A stretch of 64,000 bases of DNA from positions 2,634,501-2,698,500 of the forward strand of contig NZ_CP009286.1 of the NCBI RefSeq assembly GCF_000758685.1. The letters run 5' to 3'. Every line of letters starts with the position of its first letter. The stretch's first letter is position 1. The notes below the pieces were generated by a model. It did not search any database, was not told the origin of the DNA, and saw only the letters and a list, made by a program, of their open reading frames with translations. The translations under genes and the position numbers were made by a program. The DNA comes from Paenibacillus stellifer. Lineage in GTDB: Bacteria; Bacillota; Bacilli; Paenibacillales; Paenibacillaceae. Positions 27,061 through 35,727 of the stretch are shown here, piece after piece.

Positions 27061-27548
27061 TAACGAACAAGCATCGGTCCCGGCTGACACAGGAACGCCG
27101 GGACAGACCGGAACGCTCGGTCGCCGCTGCCGTGTGCCTAGTGCTGTATGCCGCCTGCCTGATCTACTGGATGTTCTTCGGATTCGGAAGAAGCGTGCAT
27201 CTGGCCATGGATGAACCGCTGAGCTACAACCTGGTTCCGTTCAACACAATCCGGCTGTATCTTAGAGCGGCAGCGTGGCTTCCTCCGCAGATTGTGGCGG
27301 TTAACCTTCTGGGGAACGTTGCGGTATTCGTGCCCTTAGGCATGCTGCTTCCGCCATCATGCAGGATGAGGTCGCTGCTTGAACTGCTGCTGTGGTTCAT
27401 TCCCGGGATCTTTCTCGTGGAGATCCTGCAGATGCTGCTGCGGGCAGGAAGCTTTGATGTGGATGACATCATTTTAAACGGGCTTGGGGTATGGATAGGC
27501 TACGGATTGCTGAGGCTGTGCTCCCGGTTCTTTCGAAAGAGCGGGTGA
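27057..27548 (+). CDS. VanZ family membrane protein
   Basis: 163 aa with four hydrophobic helices, the first at residues 26-42. TTG 27057 shares bases with the rpiA stop (TTGA) and is preceded by AAGGAGAAGG. The family pattern shows FGFGRSVHLA, YNLVPFNTIRLYL, VAVNLLGNVAVFVPLGMLLP and VEILQMLLRAGSFDVDDIILNGLGVWIGY. VanZ homologues alter teicoplanin susceptibility in some species, but chromosomal copies usually have no known role. Confidence 0.85.
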   Translation: MITNKHRSRLTQERRDRPERSVAAAVCLVLYAACLIYWMFFGFGRSVHLAMDEPLSYNLVPFNTIRLYLRAAAWLPPQIVAVNLLGNVAVFVPLGMLLPPSCRMRSLLELLLWFIPGIFLVEILQMLLRAGSFDVDDIILNGLGVWIGYGLLRLCSRFFRKSG

Positions 27549-27556
27549 ATGAAACA

Positions 27557-27994
27557 ATGCTAACCGATTTGAAATCTAGATTTGATACAGCCGAAATCGC
27601 GGAGCTGATGTCCTATGCGGTCGCGGGAGATCCATCGGCACTTGAGCATGCGGCGCTGGAATACCAGCATAATTCCGGGCTGGAACTCTTCGGCTGGGAG
27701 GATGACGGGCTGGTCGTCGGACTGGTCGGCTTCGAGGAGACGGAAGACGGCTCGCTGGAACTGCGGCATATTGCCGTTCTTCCGGAGAACCGCGGGAAAG
27801 GCTATGCGCGCGGCATGATTCTGGAGCTAATGACACAGCGGAATCCCCGTTATGTCGTAGCGGAGACTACCGATGAATCGACAGCTGATTTCTATCGCGC
27901 GCTGGGCTTCATGGTCTATTCGCTCGGCGACGGTCCGAACGGAGCCGAAGTGCTCCGCTGCGTCTATGAGGTAGAGGAGCCGGAAGAGGATTAA
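27557..27994 (+). CDS. GNAT family N-acetyltransferase
   Basis: 145-aa enzyme from ATG 27557 (GTG 27545 is an alternative). It carries the acetyl-CoA pocket motif LRHIAVLPENRGKGYARGMI (R/Q-x-x-G-x-A form), a preceding acceptor beta strand (VVGLVGFEE), and ADFYRALGFMVYSL near the end. The substrate is unknown. The start region overlaps the VanZ stop, so it is probably the last gene of the rpiA unit, with a hairpin downstream. Confidence 0.8.
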   Translation: MLTDLKSRFDTAEIAELMSYAVAGDPSALEHAALEYQHNSGLELFGWEDDGLVVGLVGFEETEDGSLELRHIAVLPENRGKGYARGMILELMTQRNPRYVVAETTDESTADFYRALGFMVYSLGDGPNGAEVLRCVYEVEEPEED

Positions 27995-28035
27995 GCTGGC
28001 GGCGTCCTTACAGGAACTCAATTGAATGAGTATAC

Positions 28036-28078
28036 ACAGAGTGTCTGAACCGTTTGACGGATTTGGACGCTCTTTTTT
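28036..28078 (+). terminator. Terminator after the GNAT gene
   Basis: AGAGTGTC and GGACGCTCT arms around a 17-nt loop, followed by six T. A second 7-bp hairpin (CGAGATG/CATCTCG, 28146-28164) then TTTCTT lies before the next promoter. Confidence 0.6.
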
Positions 28079-28168
28079 ATATACGGAATGAGGCTTCGTT
28101 GATCCTTGATTTAATGATGGTTGGAACTCAGGTTTTCTGCAAACCCGAGATGTTTTTCATCTCGTTTC

Positions 28169-28228
28169 TTGACAACACCGGGTGGATGACATATAGTTTT
28201 ACAGTGAAATAGTTCTATTGGTGAACTA
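28169..28228 (+). promoter_or_regulatory. SigA promoter and candidate MarR operator
   Basis: TTGACA (28169-28174) and TATAGT (28192-28197) are separated by 17 bp. An inverted repeat TAGTTC/GAACTA (28210-28215, 28223-28228) lies just downstream near the start of transcription, a position where a MarR repressor would block its own operon. Confidence 0.6.
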
Positions 28229-28250
28229 AATGAGAAGGAGATCGCATCAA

Positions 28251-28703
28251 ATGAACAACGAGACTGCACAGCTGATTAATCGTTACTTGGATGCCTATCA
28301 GATTGTTACGCGGAGAATCGGCGCGCGGATCAGGGAGGGCATCGCGGAGGGGCTTACAAGCGACCAATTTACGATTCTCCGGCTGATTCACGGACAGGAG
28401 AAATGTACGTCCACCTTTCTCGCAGAAGCTTGCTGTGTGGGCAAAAGCTCCATCACCGCGATCGTCAACCGGCTTGTGGAGGCAGGGCTCATTGATCGCA
28501 CACGGGACGAGAGCGACCGCAGACAGGTCTATTTGACCATCAGCAGTCTGGGCAGCCAAGTGTTCGATGAGGCGAATCAGAACGTATCGGAGATCCTCAC
28601 TCCATACTTGCTGCATTTTGATGAAGATCAGATCGAGCAGTTTATTTCCATGTTCGAGAAGCTGGCGGATCTGATGAAGGAATCAGGAGGTCAAGAAGAA
28701 TGA
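28251..28703 (+). CDS. MarR family transcriptional regulator of the MMPL gene
   Basis: 150-aa winged-helix repressor with helices NETAQLINRYLDAYQIV and the recognition region CTSTFLAEACCVGKSSITAIVN; the wing includes GLIDRTRDESDRRQVYLTI. It is notable for two adjacent cysteines in the recognition helix (ACCV), which could sense thiol stress. AAGGAG precedes ATG 28251. Its stop codon overlaps the MMPL start by 4 bp (ATGA), and a palindrome sits at the promoter, which suggests autoregulation. Confidence 0.88.
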   Translation: MNNETAQLINRYLDAYQIVTRRIGARIREGIAEGLTSDQFTILRLIHGQEKCTSTFLAEACCVGKSSITAIVNRLVEAGLIDRTRDESDRRQVYLTISSLGSQVFDEANQNVSEILTPYLLHFDEDQIEQFISMFEKLADLMKESGGQEE

Positions 28704-31700
28704 AGACGATTTTGAAAGCAAGATGGGCCATTATCGCCATATGGCTGGCGGCGGCAGTTGTATTGGTCATGACGGCCCCATCCTTCTCGGATCTGGTTCG
28801 GGAGAAAGGGCAAATTTCCGTTCCGGACGGATATTCCTCTTCCAGAGCCTCGGAGATCCTGAAGGAGGTTGAAGGGGCAAAGGGCGGCGATAGCCTCAAG
28901 CAGGTTGCGCTCGTCTTTAACAACCCGAAAGGCATAGGCGAGAAGGAGAAGGAGAGCGTCAAGCAGGGCGTCGAGAAGCTAAGCGCGAACAAGGATGAGC
29001 TGAACCTGGACAGCATCACCGATCCTTTTTCCCAAGAGACGCTTAAGGACACGCTGATCGCCAAAGACGGCAAGACGATAATGGTTGCGCTGTCGGTCAA
29101 GGGCGGGGAGGACAACGTCAAGAATTTACCGGATAAAGTTGAACCGCTTCTGAAAGACGTTGACGCCGACCACTATTTGACAAGCGAAGGATTGATCAAC
29201 GAGGACACCATTCTCAGCTCGGAAGCCGGTCTGAAGAAATCCGAGTATATTACGGTTATCTTCATTCTGCTCATTCTGTTCGTCGTGTTCCGCTCGTTCG
29301 TGGCGCCTTTCGTGCCGCTTCTGACGGTCGGTATCAGCTATATCGTATCTCAGTCCGTCGTGGCGTTCCTTGTGGACCGCTTCGAGTTCCCGCTGTCGAC
29401 CTTTACGCAAATCTTCATGGTGGCGGTCATGTTCGGGATCGGGACAGATTATTGCATTCTGCTGATCAGCCGGTTCAAGGAAGAGCTGGCGCATACGGAT
29501 GATACGAAGACAGCTATCCTGGAAACCTACCGCAAAGCAGGGGGGACTGTATTCTATTCCGGGCTTGCCGTGTTTGTCGGCTTCCTGGCAATCGGCCTGT
29601 CCAAGTTCATGCTGTACCGTTCAGGCGTTGCCGTTGCTGTAGGGATTGCAGTGATGCTGCTGGCTCTGGTTACGGTCGTCCCGTTCTTTATGGCTGTGCT
29701 GGGCAAGAAGCTGTTCTGGCCTTCCAAAGGCAAGCTGGAGCACAGCGAGAGCCGGATCTGGGGCGCCGCAGGCTCCTTCTCGCTGAAGAGACCGTGGGCG
29801 GCGCTGCTTATCGTAGCCGTAATTGTTGTACCGTTCCTGCTGACTTATTCCGGCAAGCTGTCGTTCAACAGCCTGGAGGAAATCGGCGACCGCTACGATT
29901 CGGTCAAGGGCTTCAACATTATATCCGACAGCTTCGGCCCCGGCGAATCGATGCCTGGCAAGATTGTGATCAAGAACGACGACAAGATGGACAATGCGGA
30001 GTATATGGGTCTTGCGGAAAAGATCAGCCGTGAGGTTCAAGGTGTTGACGGCGTCAAGACTGTGCGCAGCATGACCCGACCGACCGGCGAGCTGATCAGC
30101 GATTTCCTGATCCCGTCACAGGTCGGAACCTTGTCCGAAGGGATCGGCAAGAGCACCGAGGGTCTCGACAAAATCCAGAGCGGATTGTCCGAGGCAAGCT
30201 CGCAGCTTAAGGCAAACGAGCCTAAGCTGAATCAAGCCGTATCTGGCGCGAAGCAGCTGACAGAAGGTACGGATGAGCTGAAATCAGGCATCGCCGCGCT
30301 TGGTGACGGACTGACGAAGATTCAGAAGGGCATCCAGAGCGGCTCCGCCGGAGCCGGCGAAATCAAGAGCGGCTTGCAGCAGGCCGCTGCAAGCGCAGAG
30401 CAGCTGAGCGCGGCGCACAAGAAGCTGCTTGCCGGTTACCAACAGGTCGGTTCCGGCCTGAGCGCCCTTACCGGCGGAATCGGCCAGATTCAGGAACAGC
30501 TGACCGGCGTATCAACGGCGCTGAGCGGACTCGGGGCCAATTTCACCGGATTGGAAGAGGGCCATCCTGAGCTCCTGCAGGATGCGAACTACCTGACAAT
30601 CAAGGGAACGGTCACGAAGACCGGCGAGGGAGTGGGGCAACTGACCTCCGGCCTCGGCCAGATTTCGCAGCAGCTTGGCGGCGCGGCCAAGGGCATCGAG
30701 CAGGCCAACGCCGGCTATAAGCAGGCTGTCGCCGGCCAGGATGCGCTGGCTCAAGGACTTCAGAAGCTTGCTGCTGGTATCGGCCAGCTCCAGACCGGCC
30801 TGAATCAGGCCGCGAGCGGCCAAGGACAGATTATCAGCAAGATTCCTTCCATCACGAACGGCCTTAACGAGCTGCAGGGCGGACAGAAGCAGCTCGCGGA
30901 GGGAGTCGGCCAGCTGACCGGCCAGATCGGGCAGCTGACGGATGGACTGAGTCAGAGCGCAGCGGGCTTGAAGCAGATTTCTACCGGCCTCGGATCGGCC
31001 CAGGATTATCTGGACCAGGTACAGGCAGCTGGCAACGATGAGCTGAGCGGCTTCTTCATTCCGGCAGAGGCGCTCGAATCGAAAGATATCCAGAAGATCT
31101 TCGATACGTATCTGTCCGATGACAAGAAAGTGATGACACTGGATGTCGTCTTCCGCGACAATCCATACAGCACGGCCGCCATCGACAAGGTGGATGATAT
31201 CCAGGCGGCGGTGGAACGTGCGGTCAAAGGCACGAAGCTGGAAAATGCGGAAGTGGCGATCAGCGGGGTAACGAGCACCTATCATGACCTGCAGACGATC
31301 TCCAATCAAGACTATAAACGAACGGTTATGCTCATGCTGGGCGGCATCTTCCTGATTCTGATCTTCTTGCTCCGCTCCATCGTGATGCCGATTTATCTCA
31401 TATTGTCTCTGCTTTTGACTTACTACACAGCGATGGGCGTTACGGAAGCGATCTTTGTCCATCTGCTGGGCTATTCCGGCATTACGTGGACGACGCCGTT
31501 CTTCAGCTTCGTCATGCTGATCGCGCTGGGGATCGATTACAGCATCTTCCTCATGTCCCGGTTCAATGAGAACCAGAGCTGGGATGTTAAAGACGCGATT
31601 CTGCATGCGATGCGAAATATGGGAACCGTCATCCTGTCGGCGGTCATCATTCTGGGCGGCACCTTCGCCTCGATGATCCCGTCCGGCGTTCTCTCGATGA

Positions 31701-31861
31701 TGCAGATCGCCAGCGTCGTTCTCTCCGGACTTGCGCTGTATGCGCTGCTGTTCCTGCCGTTCTTCGTACCGGTTATGGTACGGATGTTCGGCCGAGCCAA
31801 CTGGTGGCCGTTCAAGCCGAAGGAGAATGAAGAGTCCGGTCGGCATGGATTGAACTTGTAA
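28700..31861 (+). CDS. MMPL/RND family transporter with YhgE-like repeat domain
   Basis: 1053-aa membrane exporter. The first half has an N-terminal span, then a block of five spans with the MMPL pattern (FGIGTDYCILLISRFKEELA near residue 250, GTVFYSGLAVFVGFLAIGLSKF). Residues about 480-790 form an extracytoplasmic region of tandem heptad-like units such as LASGIGQLQTGLNQAASG and VGQLTGQIGQLTDGLSQSAAG, which are common in the YhgE/Pip-like MMPL group. The second MMPL block is near residues 860-1040 (LGIDYSIFLMSRFNENQ). The gene is translationally coupled to the MarR gene, so it is probably an inducible efflux system; the substrate is unknown. Confidence 0.9.
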   Translation: MKTILKARWAIIAIWLAAAVVLVMTAPSFSDLVREKGQISVPDGYSSSRASEILKEVEGAKGGDSLKQVALVFNNPKGIGEKEKESVKQGVEKLSANKDELNLDSITDPFSQETLKDTLIAKDGKTIMVALSVKGGEDNVKNLPDKVEPLLKDVDADHYLTSEGLINEDTILSSEAGLKKSEYITVIFILLILFVVFRSFVAPFVPLLTVGISYIVSQSVVAFLVDRFEFPLSTFTQIFMVAVMFGIGTDYCILLISRFKEELAHTDDTKTAILETYRKAGGTVFYSGLAVFVGFLAIGLSKFMLYRSGVAVAVGIAVMLLALVTVVPFFMAVLGKKLFWPSKGKLEHSESRIWGAAGSFSLKRPWAALLIVAVIVVPFLLTYSGKLSFNSLEEIGDRYDSVKGFNIISDSFGPGESMPGKIVIKNDDKMDNAEYMGLAEKISREVQGVDGVKTVRSMTRPTGELISDFLIPSQVGTLSEGIGKSTEGLDKIQSGLSEASSQLKANEPKLNQAVSGAKQLTEGTDELKSGIAALGDGLTKIQKGIQSGSAGAGEIKSGLQQAAASAEQLSAAHKKLLAGYQQVGSGLSALTGGIGQIQEQLTGVSTALSGLGANFTGLEEGHPELLQDANYLTIKGTVTKTGEGVGQLTSGLGQISQQLGGAAKGIEQANAGYKQAVAGQDALAQGLQKLAAGIGQLQTGLNQAASGQGQIISKIPSITNGLNELQGGQKQLAEGVGQLTGQIGQLTDGLSQSAAGLKQISTGLGSAQDYLDQVQAAGNDELSGFFIPAEALESKDIQKIFDTYLSDDKKVMTLDVVFRDNPYSTAAIDKVDDIQAAVERAVKGTKLENAEVAISGVTSTYHDLQTISNQDYKRTVMLMLGGIFLILIFLLRSIVMPIYLILSLLLTYYTAMGVTEAIFVHLLGYSGITWTTPFFSFVMLIALGIDYSIFLMSRFNENQSWDVKDAILHAMRNMGTVILSAVIILGGTFASMIPSGVLSMMQIASVVLSGLALYALLFLPFFVPVMVRMFGRANWWPFKPKENEESGRHGLNL

Positions 31862-31948
31862 GTTCGGATAAGCACGATAACTTCGAATAAGCCATCAATG
31901 CGAATAAGCATCATAATCGGATAGGATTCGATCCGAATCCAACACACA

Positions 31949-31978
31949 GAGAGCCGCCTGGAATGGGCGGCTCTCTTT
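31949..31978. terminator. Terminator between MMPL and TPR genes
   Basis: GAGAGCCGCC and GGCGGCTCTC arms around a 7-nt loop, with TTTCTT on the plus side. It sits between convergent genes and probably serves both. Confidence 0.75.
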
Positions 31979-32049
31979 CTTGTGGTACGCGTTATTTCAC
32001 CCGGGTATTCCAAGAGATTCGGTCCCGGTGAGCGGATACTTGTTGACTC

Positions 32050-32721
32050 TTATCTTAGGCCAGCCAGGAAGCTGCGCAGCGCCCAGCCCCGTTCCTGACG
32101 CTTCTTGTATTTCGGAAGAGAACGGTAGACAGTGACCGATTCCGAGAACGCCTGCTTGGCTTCCGCACTTTGGCCGAGCGCGCGGTATGTATTCCCGAGA
32201 AGATAATAAGCCTCGCTGGAGGAGGACTGGATATCCTGAAATTCCCGAAGATAGCGCAGCGCTTTATCGCGGTCCGAATGGCGGAAAGCCTCTGCCAGCC
32301 TTAAGTAGGGTCTGCCGTACTGCACCCTTGGATTGATCTCAAGTCCGCGAAGCATCTGCTGCTCGCCTTCCTCCAGCCGGTCCAGCCGAATGTTGGCATA
32401 TCCTAAATCGGTCCAGTATTCAGCGGAGTGCTCATAGCGGTCTTCAATCTGCAGCAGCAGCTCCTGCGCTTCCCGATATTTCTTGCGTTCGGCAAGCAGC
32501 CTGGCGAGTTCGAATTTGGATGTGACATCATTGGGATTCAATGAAATCTGAGTCCGGAGCCTGGAGATTTGCCTGGCTCTGCGGAAGGGTCTTGTAACAC
32601 TGGGGAAGATCCCCACATAACGGCGGTCCAGCACATACAGGATCGCCAGCAGAATGATCAGCGCGAGAAACGGATTGCCGACCAGATTCCACAATAGCAC
32701 GAAAATGAAGATTTTACCCAT
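32050..32721 (-). CDS. Membrane-anchored tetratricopeptide-repeat protein
   Basis: 223 aa from ATG 32721 (GGAGGGG site; the longer frame upstream would hide the start of the membrane anchor). Two hydrophobic segments, MGKIFIFVLLW and FLALIILLAILYVLD, lead into a basic stretch. TPR-like helical pairs follow: NPNDVTSKFELARLLAERKK, EYWTDLGYANIRLDRLEEGE, YGRPYLRLAEAFRHSDRDKA and AYYLLGNTYRALGQSAEAKQ. It is likely a scaffold in the membrane; the partner is unknown. Confidence 0.8.
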   Translation of the reverse strand: MGKIFIFVLLWNLVGNPFLALIILLAILYVLDRRYVGIFPSVTRPFRRARQISRLRTQISLNPNDVTSKFELARLLAERKKYREAQELLLQIEDRYEHSAEYWTDLGYANIRLDRLEEGEQQMLRGLEINPRVQYGRPYLRLAEAFRHSDRDKALRYLREFQDIQSSSSEAYYLLGNTYRALGQSAEAKQAFSESVTVYRSLPKYKKRQERGWALRSFLAGLR

Positions 32722-33070
32722 GATACCCCTCCAACATATACTGTTGCCGGCCGACGGCGGCCGAACAATCACAAGAATTATAGCATTGTTTCGGTTCGGC
32801 AGAAAATGGAAGATTTCATAATGAAAAAGGGGGACGACTGTCTTGGGACGGAGGGCGTACAATCCACGCTATTCCCGGTTCTCCCCGGTCCCATAAACAC
32901 CCCATAAACGGCCCCTTATTTCCTAGCAGTCAAGTGTGATTTATGACGATGGACTCAATTTTTACCGGGAATGCACAAAAACTGTTTAGGATTGGAAAGA
33001 AGGGGGTAAACGTTCTTAAGTTATCGGGTCCATGAAGGGCCTAATTCCAGGATTGAGGAGGCCGAAACAC
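32722..33070. other. Intergenic region between divergent TPR and small genes
   Basis: This stretch of roughly 350 bases holds the start regions for the TPR gene (leftward) and the 56-aa gene (rightward). It contains a short direct repeat (CCCATAAAC at 32891-32899 and 32903-32911). No further gene is supported. Confidence 0.5.
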
Positions 33071-33241
33071 ATGAATTTGTATGTACATAATCTTATGGCG
33101 TTCAATCAACAGAATTTCCGGCCTCATCCGGCCGTAATGGAGGCTAAGCGGGGCACGGCAGGCGAGGCCGGTCTCAGCTTTCAGGAGATCCTGAATGAGA
33201 AGATGAGCACAGGCAGACCGGAACTTAAGAACAGCAAATAA
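33071..33241 (+). CDS. Small protein of unknown function (56 aa)
   Basis: ATG 33071 follows a GAGGAGG site and gives MNLYVHNLMAFNQQNFRPHP. The protein is hydrophilic, with a central helical segment (SFQEILNEKM) loosely like flagellar-operon small proteins, but this is not enough to assign a family. A terminator follows, supporting a real transcription unit. Confidence 0.55.
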   Translation: MNLYVHNLMAFNQQNFRPHPAVMEAKRGTAGEAGLSFQEILNEKMSTGRPELKNSK

Positions 33242-33258
33242 TCGGCACAATAATGTGA

Positions 33259-33298
33259 AAAGGCCGGAACCCGGGTGAACTCGGGTATCCGGCCTTTG
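33259..33298 (+). terminator. Terminator after the 56-aa gene
   Basis: AAAGGCCGG and CCGGCCTTT arms, with an inner CCGGGT/ACTCGGG pairing. The T-run is short (TTTG). Confidence 0.65.
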
Positions 33299-33407
33299 CC
33301 TGTTTAGGGGATAACTTCTTGCAGCGCTCACTGACTGAACCGGCCTGGGCCAAAGTTCGGACAGTGTTTTCGGCCCGCACTCTGCCGCGCGCCCGAAGTC
33401 GTCCGGG

Positions 33408-33617
33408 TCAGCGGACCTCGAAGAATTCGCAGTCCCGGCGCGAATAGTAGGTAAGGTCACTGACTCTTGATTGAATAATAATGTCACTGTCGGTGAACCG
33501 GACGACGGTCGCTCCTGAATTAACGAGATGATCGTCCTGGAATACCCGGACGGGAAGCTTCTTGTCCATTGCTTCCTGGAAATCCCGGTCGGTGATGAGC
33601 GGCCGGTTAATCGGCAT
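33408..33617 (-). CDS. Small conserved protein, unknown function (69 aa)
   Basis: AAGGAG precedes ATG 33617. The sequence PINRPLITDRDFQEAMDKK is followed by a beta-rich part (VRVFQDDHLVNSGATVVRFT, DIIIQSRVSDLTYYSRRDCEF), suggesting a small beta-barrel fold. No membrane span or signal is present. I do not recognise the family. Confidence 0.6.
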   Translation of the reverse strand: MPINRPLITDRDFQEAMDKKLPVRVFQDDHLVNSGATVVRFTDSDIIIQSRVSDLTYYSRRDCEFFEVR

Positions 33618-33742
33618 GGTACATTCTCCTTTTTACCGTAATGATTGTGCTCTGGCTTAATATCAGAAGTATACCCCGCTTGCCTTGAAAACGAAATCAC
33701 TTTTATACTGATTTTACTTCTTGAGGCGGGAGGCGATAGCAG

Positions 33743-34150
33743 GTGAAACTGAAGAGTAAGGTTGCGTTAATTCCCCTGATTTTGCAATGGACACTGAATG
33801 CATCGCTTGTCGTACTGGCGGCCATACTGGTTGTGCTGCTTGGCAAGGAGACCTATCTGATCTTCGGCTTCATCAACGACGGTGGCCATCTGAACAAGCT
33901 GGAACTGCTGGAAGCGCTGCTGATCTACTTCCTGTACTTTGAGTTTATCGCGTTGATCATTAAATACTTCGAGGCTCACTATCATTTTCCGCTGCGTTAT
34001 TTTGTCTATATCGGCATTACAGCCATCATCCGGCTGATTATTGTCGATCATGAGACCCCTATGGCTACGCTGCTCTATTCCGGAGCCATTCTGGTACTGG
34101 TCATTACGCTCTACATCGCCAACAGCAAGCTGCTTAAGCGGGAGAGCTAG
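33743..34150 (+). CDS. PsiE family membrane protein
   Basis: 135 aa with four hydrophobic helices. A GTG at 33743 follows GGGAGG. The family pattern is clear: [41 protein letters not shown], then a final span [20 protein letters not shown]. PsiE was named as phosphate-starvation inducible in E. coli; its biochemical role is unknown. No Pho-box could be confirmed here. Confidence 0.85.
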   Translation: MKLKSKVALIPLILQWTLNASLVVLAAILVVLLGKETYLIFGFINDGGHLNKLELLEALLIYFLYFEFIALIIKYFEAHYHFPLRYFVYIGITAIIRLIIVDHETPMATLLYSGAILVLVITLYIANSKLLKRES

Positions 34151-34181
34151 AGCAGACCGGCTGACAACCACCTCATAACCT

Positions 34182-35534
34182 TCATGGGCTGTCTTCAGGA
34201 GCCGATGCTCCTGACAAGGCGGCCCATTTTTTGAACATGGCATAATCCTTCTCCACCTGGTCTCCATAGGCTGCTGCCCAGCGTGAGATGAAGAAGGAGA
34301 TCCCCTGACGGTCCTCGCCCATCGCCTTGGCGATTTCGCGCTCGCTGTGGTAGGGGAGAAGCCCGTCCGTCACATCGGAATCGGCTCTGGCATGCATTTT
34401 GGCCGTCAGACGGGCCATGAGCGTCAAGGTCTTCTCCGTATCTTCCGGCGATTCCAGATCGGAAAGGCGGAGTCTTTTTTTATAAGGAGAACGTTCCCGG
34501 ACGTAGAAGTGCTGCTCTCCGATAGTCAGAAATCCGAGGTAAGGGTCGGCCTTGTGGTGCATAGCCTGCTGCGTCGCTGTCACCCGCTTGCCCTGATGCC
34601 CGAAATAGTTCCAGAAAGACTCCGAATAGGGCAGGAAATAGGCCGGGATCGGGACGCGGACCTCTTTGGCCTCCAGAACCGTATCTTCCGCTCCTCTGTG
34701 ACCTTCGCCCTCTATCAGAATATAATAGCGTTTCAGTCCGATTGAAGCTGTGCCAGAGCCTTCTTTGACCGCCACATCCTTGATCACGTAGTGTTCCGGG
34801 GATGAACTCCGCGAATTGAGGGTCTCCAGATAAGAAGGCCAGGCCTGCTCAAACGCGGCACGTTCTCCGGCTTCAGGCTCTCGCAGCTCGTCGTTCTCCA
34901 GAAAGATCCGGCCATCCTGCATGAAGGAGGTCACCTTCTCCAGAAAATGTCCGCCTTGGCGCTTCTCCAGCTTGCGCAGCAGCTTTTTGACCGGTCCCTT
35001 GGCCTCGTCCTCGTTCACGACAAATTTACCAGGGTCCTCTTTGCCCCTGCAAAAATCGGTTATCTGCTCATAGTATTCGGCAATAAAGCCCTCAACGCAG
35101 CTCCATTGCTCCTCCTGCGAATAACCCAGTTCCCGGCACACCAGCACAATGCTTACCGACATGCGGAGCAGATCATACAGATAGGAGCCAAGGCAGCCCT
35201 CGTCAAAGTCATTGACGTCATAGACAAGCTCACCGTCCTCATTCCGGAAGGCTCCGAAGTTCTCGAAGTGGAGGTCGCCCTGAATCCAGGTCGGGCACTC
35301 GGGAGATGAATGAAAGGGGAAATACTGGCGCTGGCAGTCAAAGTAAAAGAGATAGGCGCTCCCCCGGAAAAAAGAGAAGGGGCTGAGACTCATTTTGGCG
35401 TATTTTTCAGCCCGTTTGGCGTCGTCCAGCTTCATAAGATCACGGTCAAACTCCTCAAAAATAGAAATCAATGTGTTCTTTCGCAGCTTCGTCCGGGTTC
35501 GAATGATGTTCTCGGTGATTTGTCTGTCGATCAT
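34182..35534 (-). CDS. DUF2252 family protein
   Basis: 450 aa from ATG 35534 (GAAGGGAGGG site); the frame is open further upstream without support. DUF2252 marks include MSLSPFSFFRGSAYLFYFD, TWIQGDLHFENFGAFRNEDG and VYDVNDFDEGCLGSYLYDLLR, which resemble a kinase-like catalytic loop (H-x-x-N and D-F-D), and TATQQAMHHKADPYLGFL. The family is related by fold to aminoglycoside-type phosphotransferases, but no substrate is known. A downstream basic/aromatic C-terminus closes the protein. Confidence 0.85.
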   Translation of the reverse strand: MIDRQITENIIRTRTKLRKNTLISIFEEFDRDLMKLDDAKRAEKYAKMSLSPFSFFRGSAYLFYFDCQRQYFPFHSSPECPTWIQGDLHFENFGAFRNEDGELVYDVNDFDEGCLGSYLYDLLRMSVSIVLVCRELGYSQEEQWSCVEGFIAEYYEQITDFCRGKEDPGKFVVNEDEAKGPVKKLLRKLEKRQGGHFLEKVTSFMQDGRIFLENDELREPEAGERAAFEQAWPSYLETLNSRSSSPEHYVIKDVAVKEGSGTASIGLKRYYILIEGEGHRGAEDTVLEAKEVRVPIPAYFLPYSESFWNYFGHQGKRVTATQQAMHHKADPYLGFLTIGEQHFYVRERSPYKKRLRLSDLESPEDTEKTLTLMARLTAKMHARADSDVTDGLLPYHSEREIAKAMGEDRQGISFFISRWAAAYGDQVEKDYAMFKKWAALSGASAPEDSP

Positions 35535-35666
35535 GACATGCCCTCCCTTCATGTGATCCAACTGTTCATCTATCGTAACCTGATCAGACTTGAATCGCAA
35601 AGCTGCGATTTGATAGTATCTGTGTCCGTCATTCAAGCGGCTTCGACCAGCAATCGATCCATGTGA

Positions 35667-35709
35667 AAAAAAGCCGTGCCCGCTGCAATCAGCAGCGGTG
35701 CGCGGCTTG
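35667..35709 (-). terminator. Terminator of the copper-amine-oxidase-N protein gene
   Basis: On the minus strand AAGCCG-CGC...CGCTGC pairs with GCAGCG...CGGCTT around ATTGA-type loop and runs into seven T. Confidence 0.75.
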
Positions 35710-35727
35710 GCGTCGTGTTCCGTGATT

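Noticed and set aside
30512..31846. 444-codon frame opposite the MMPL gene
   Set aside because: It mirrors the repeat region of a well-supported transporter and has no protein-like motifs.
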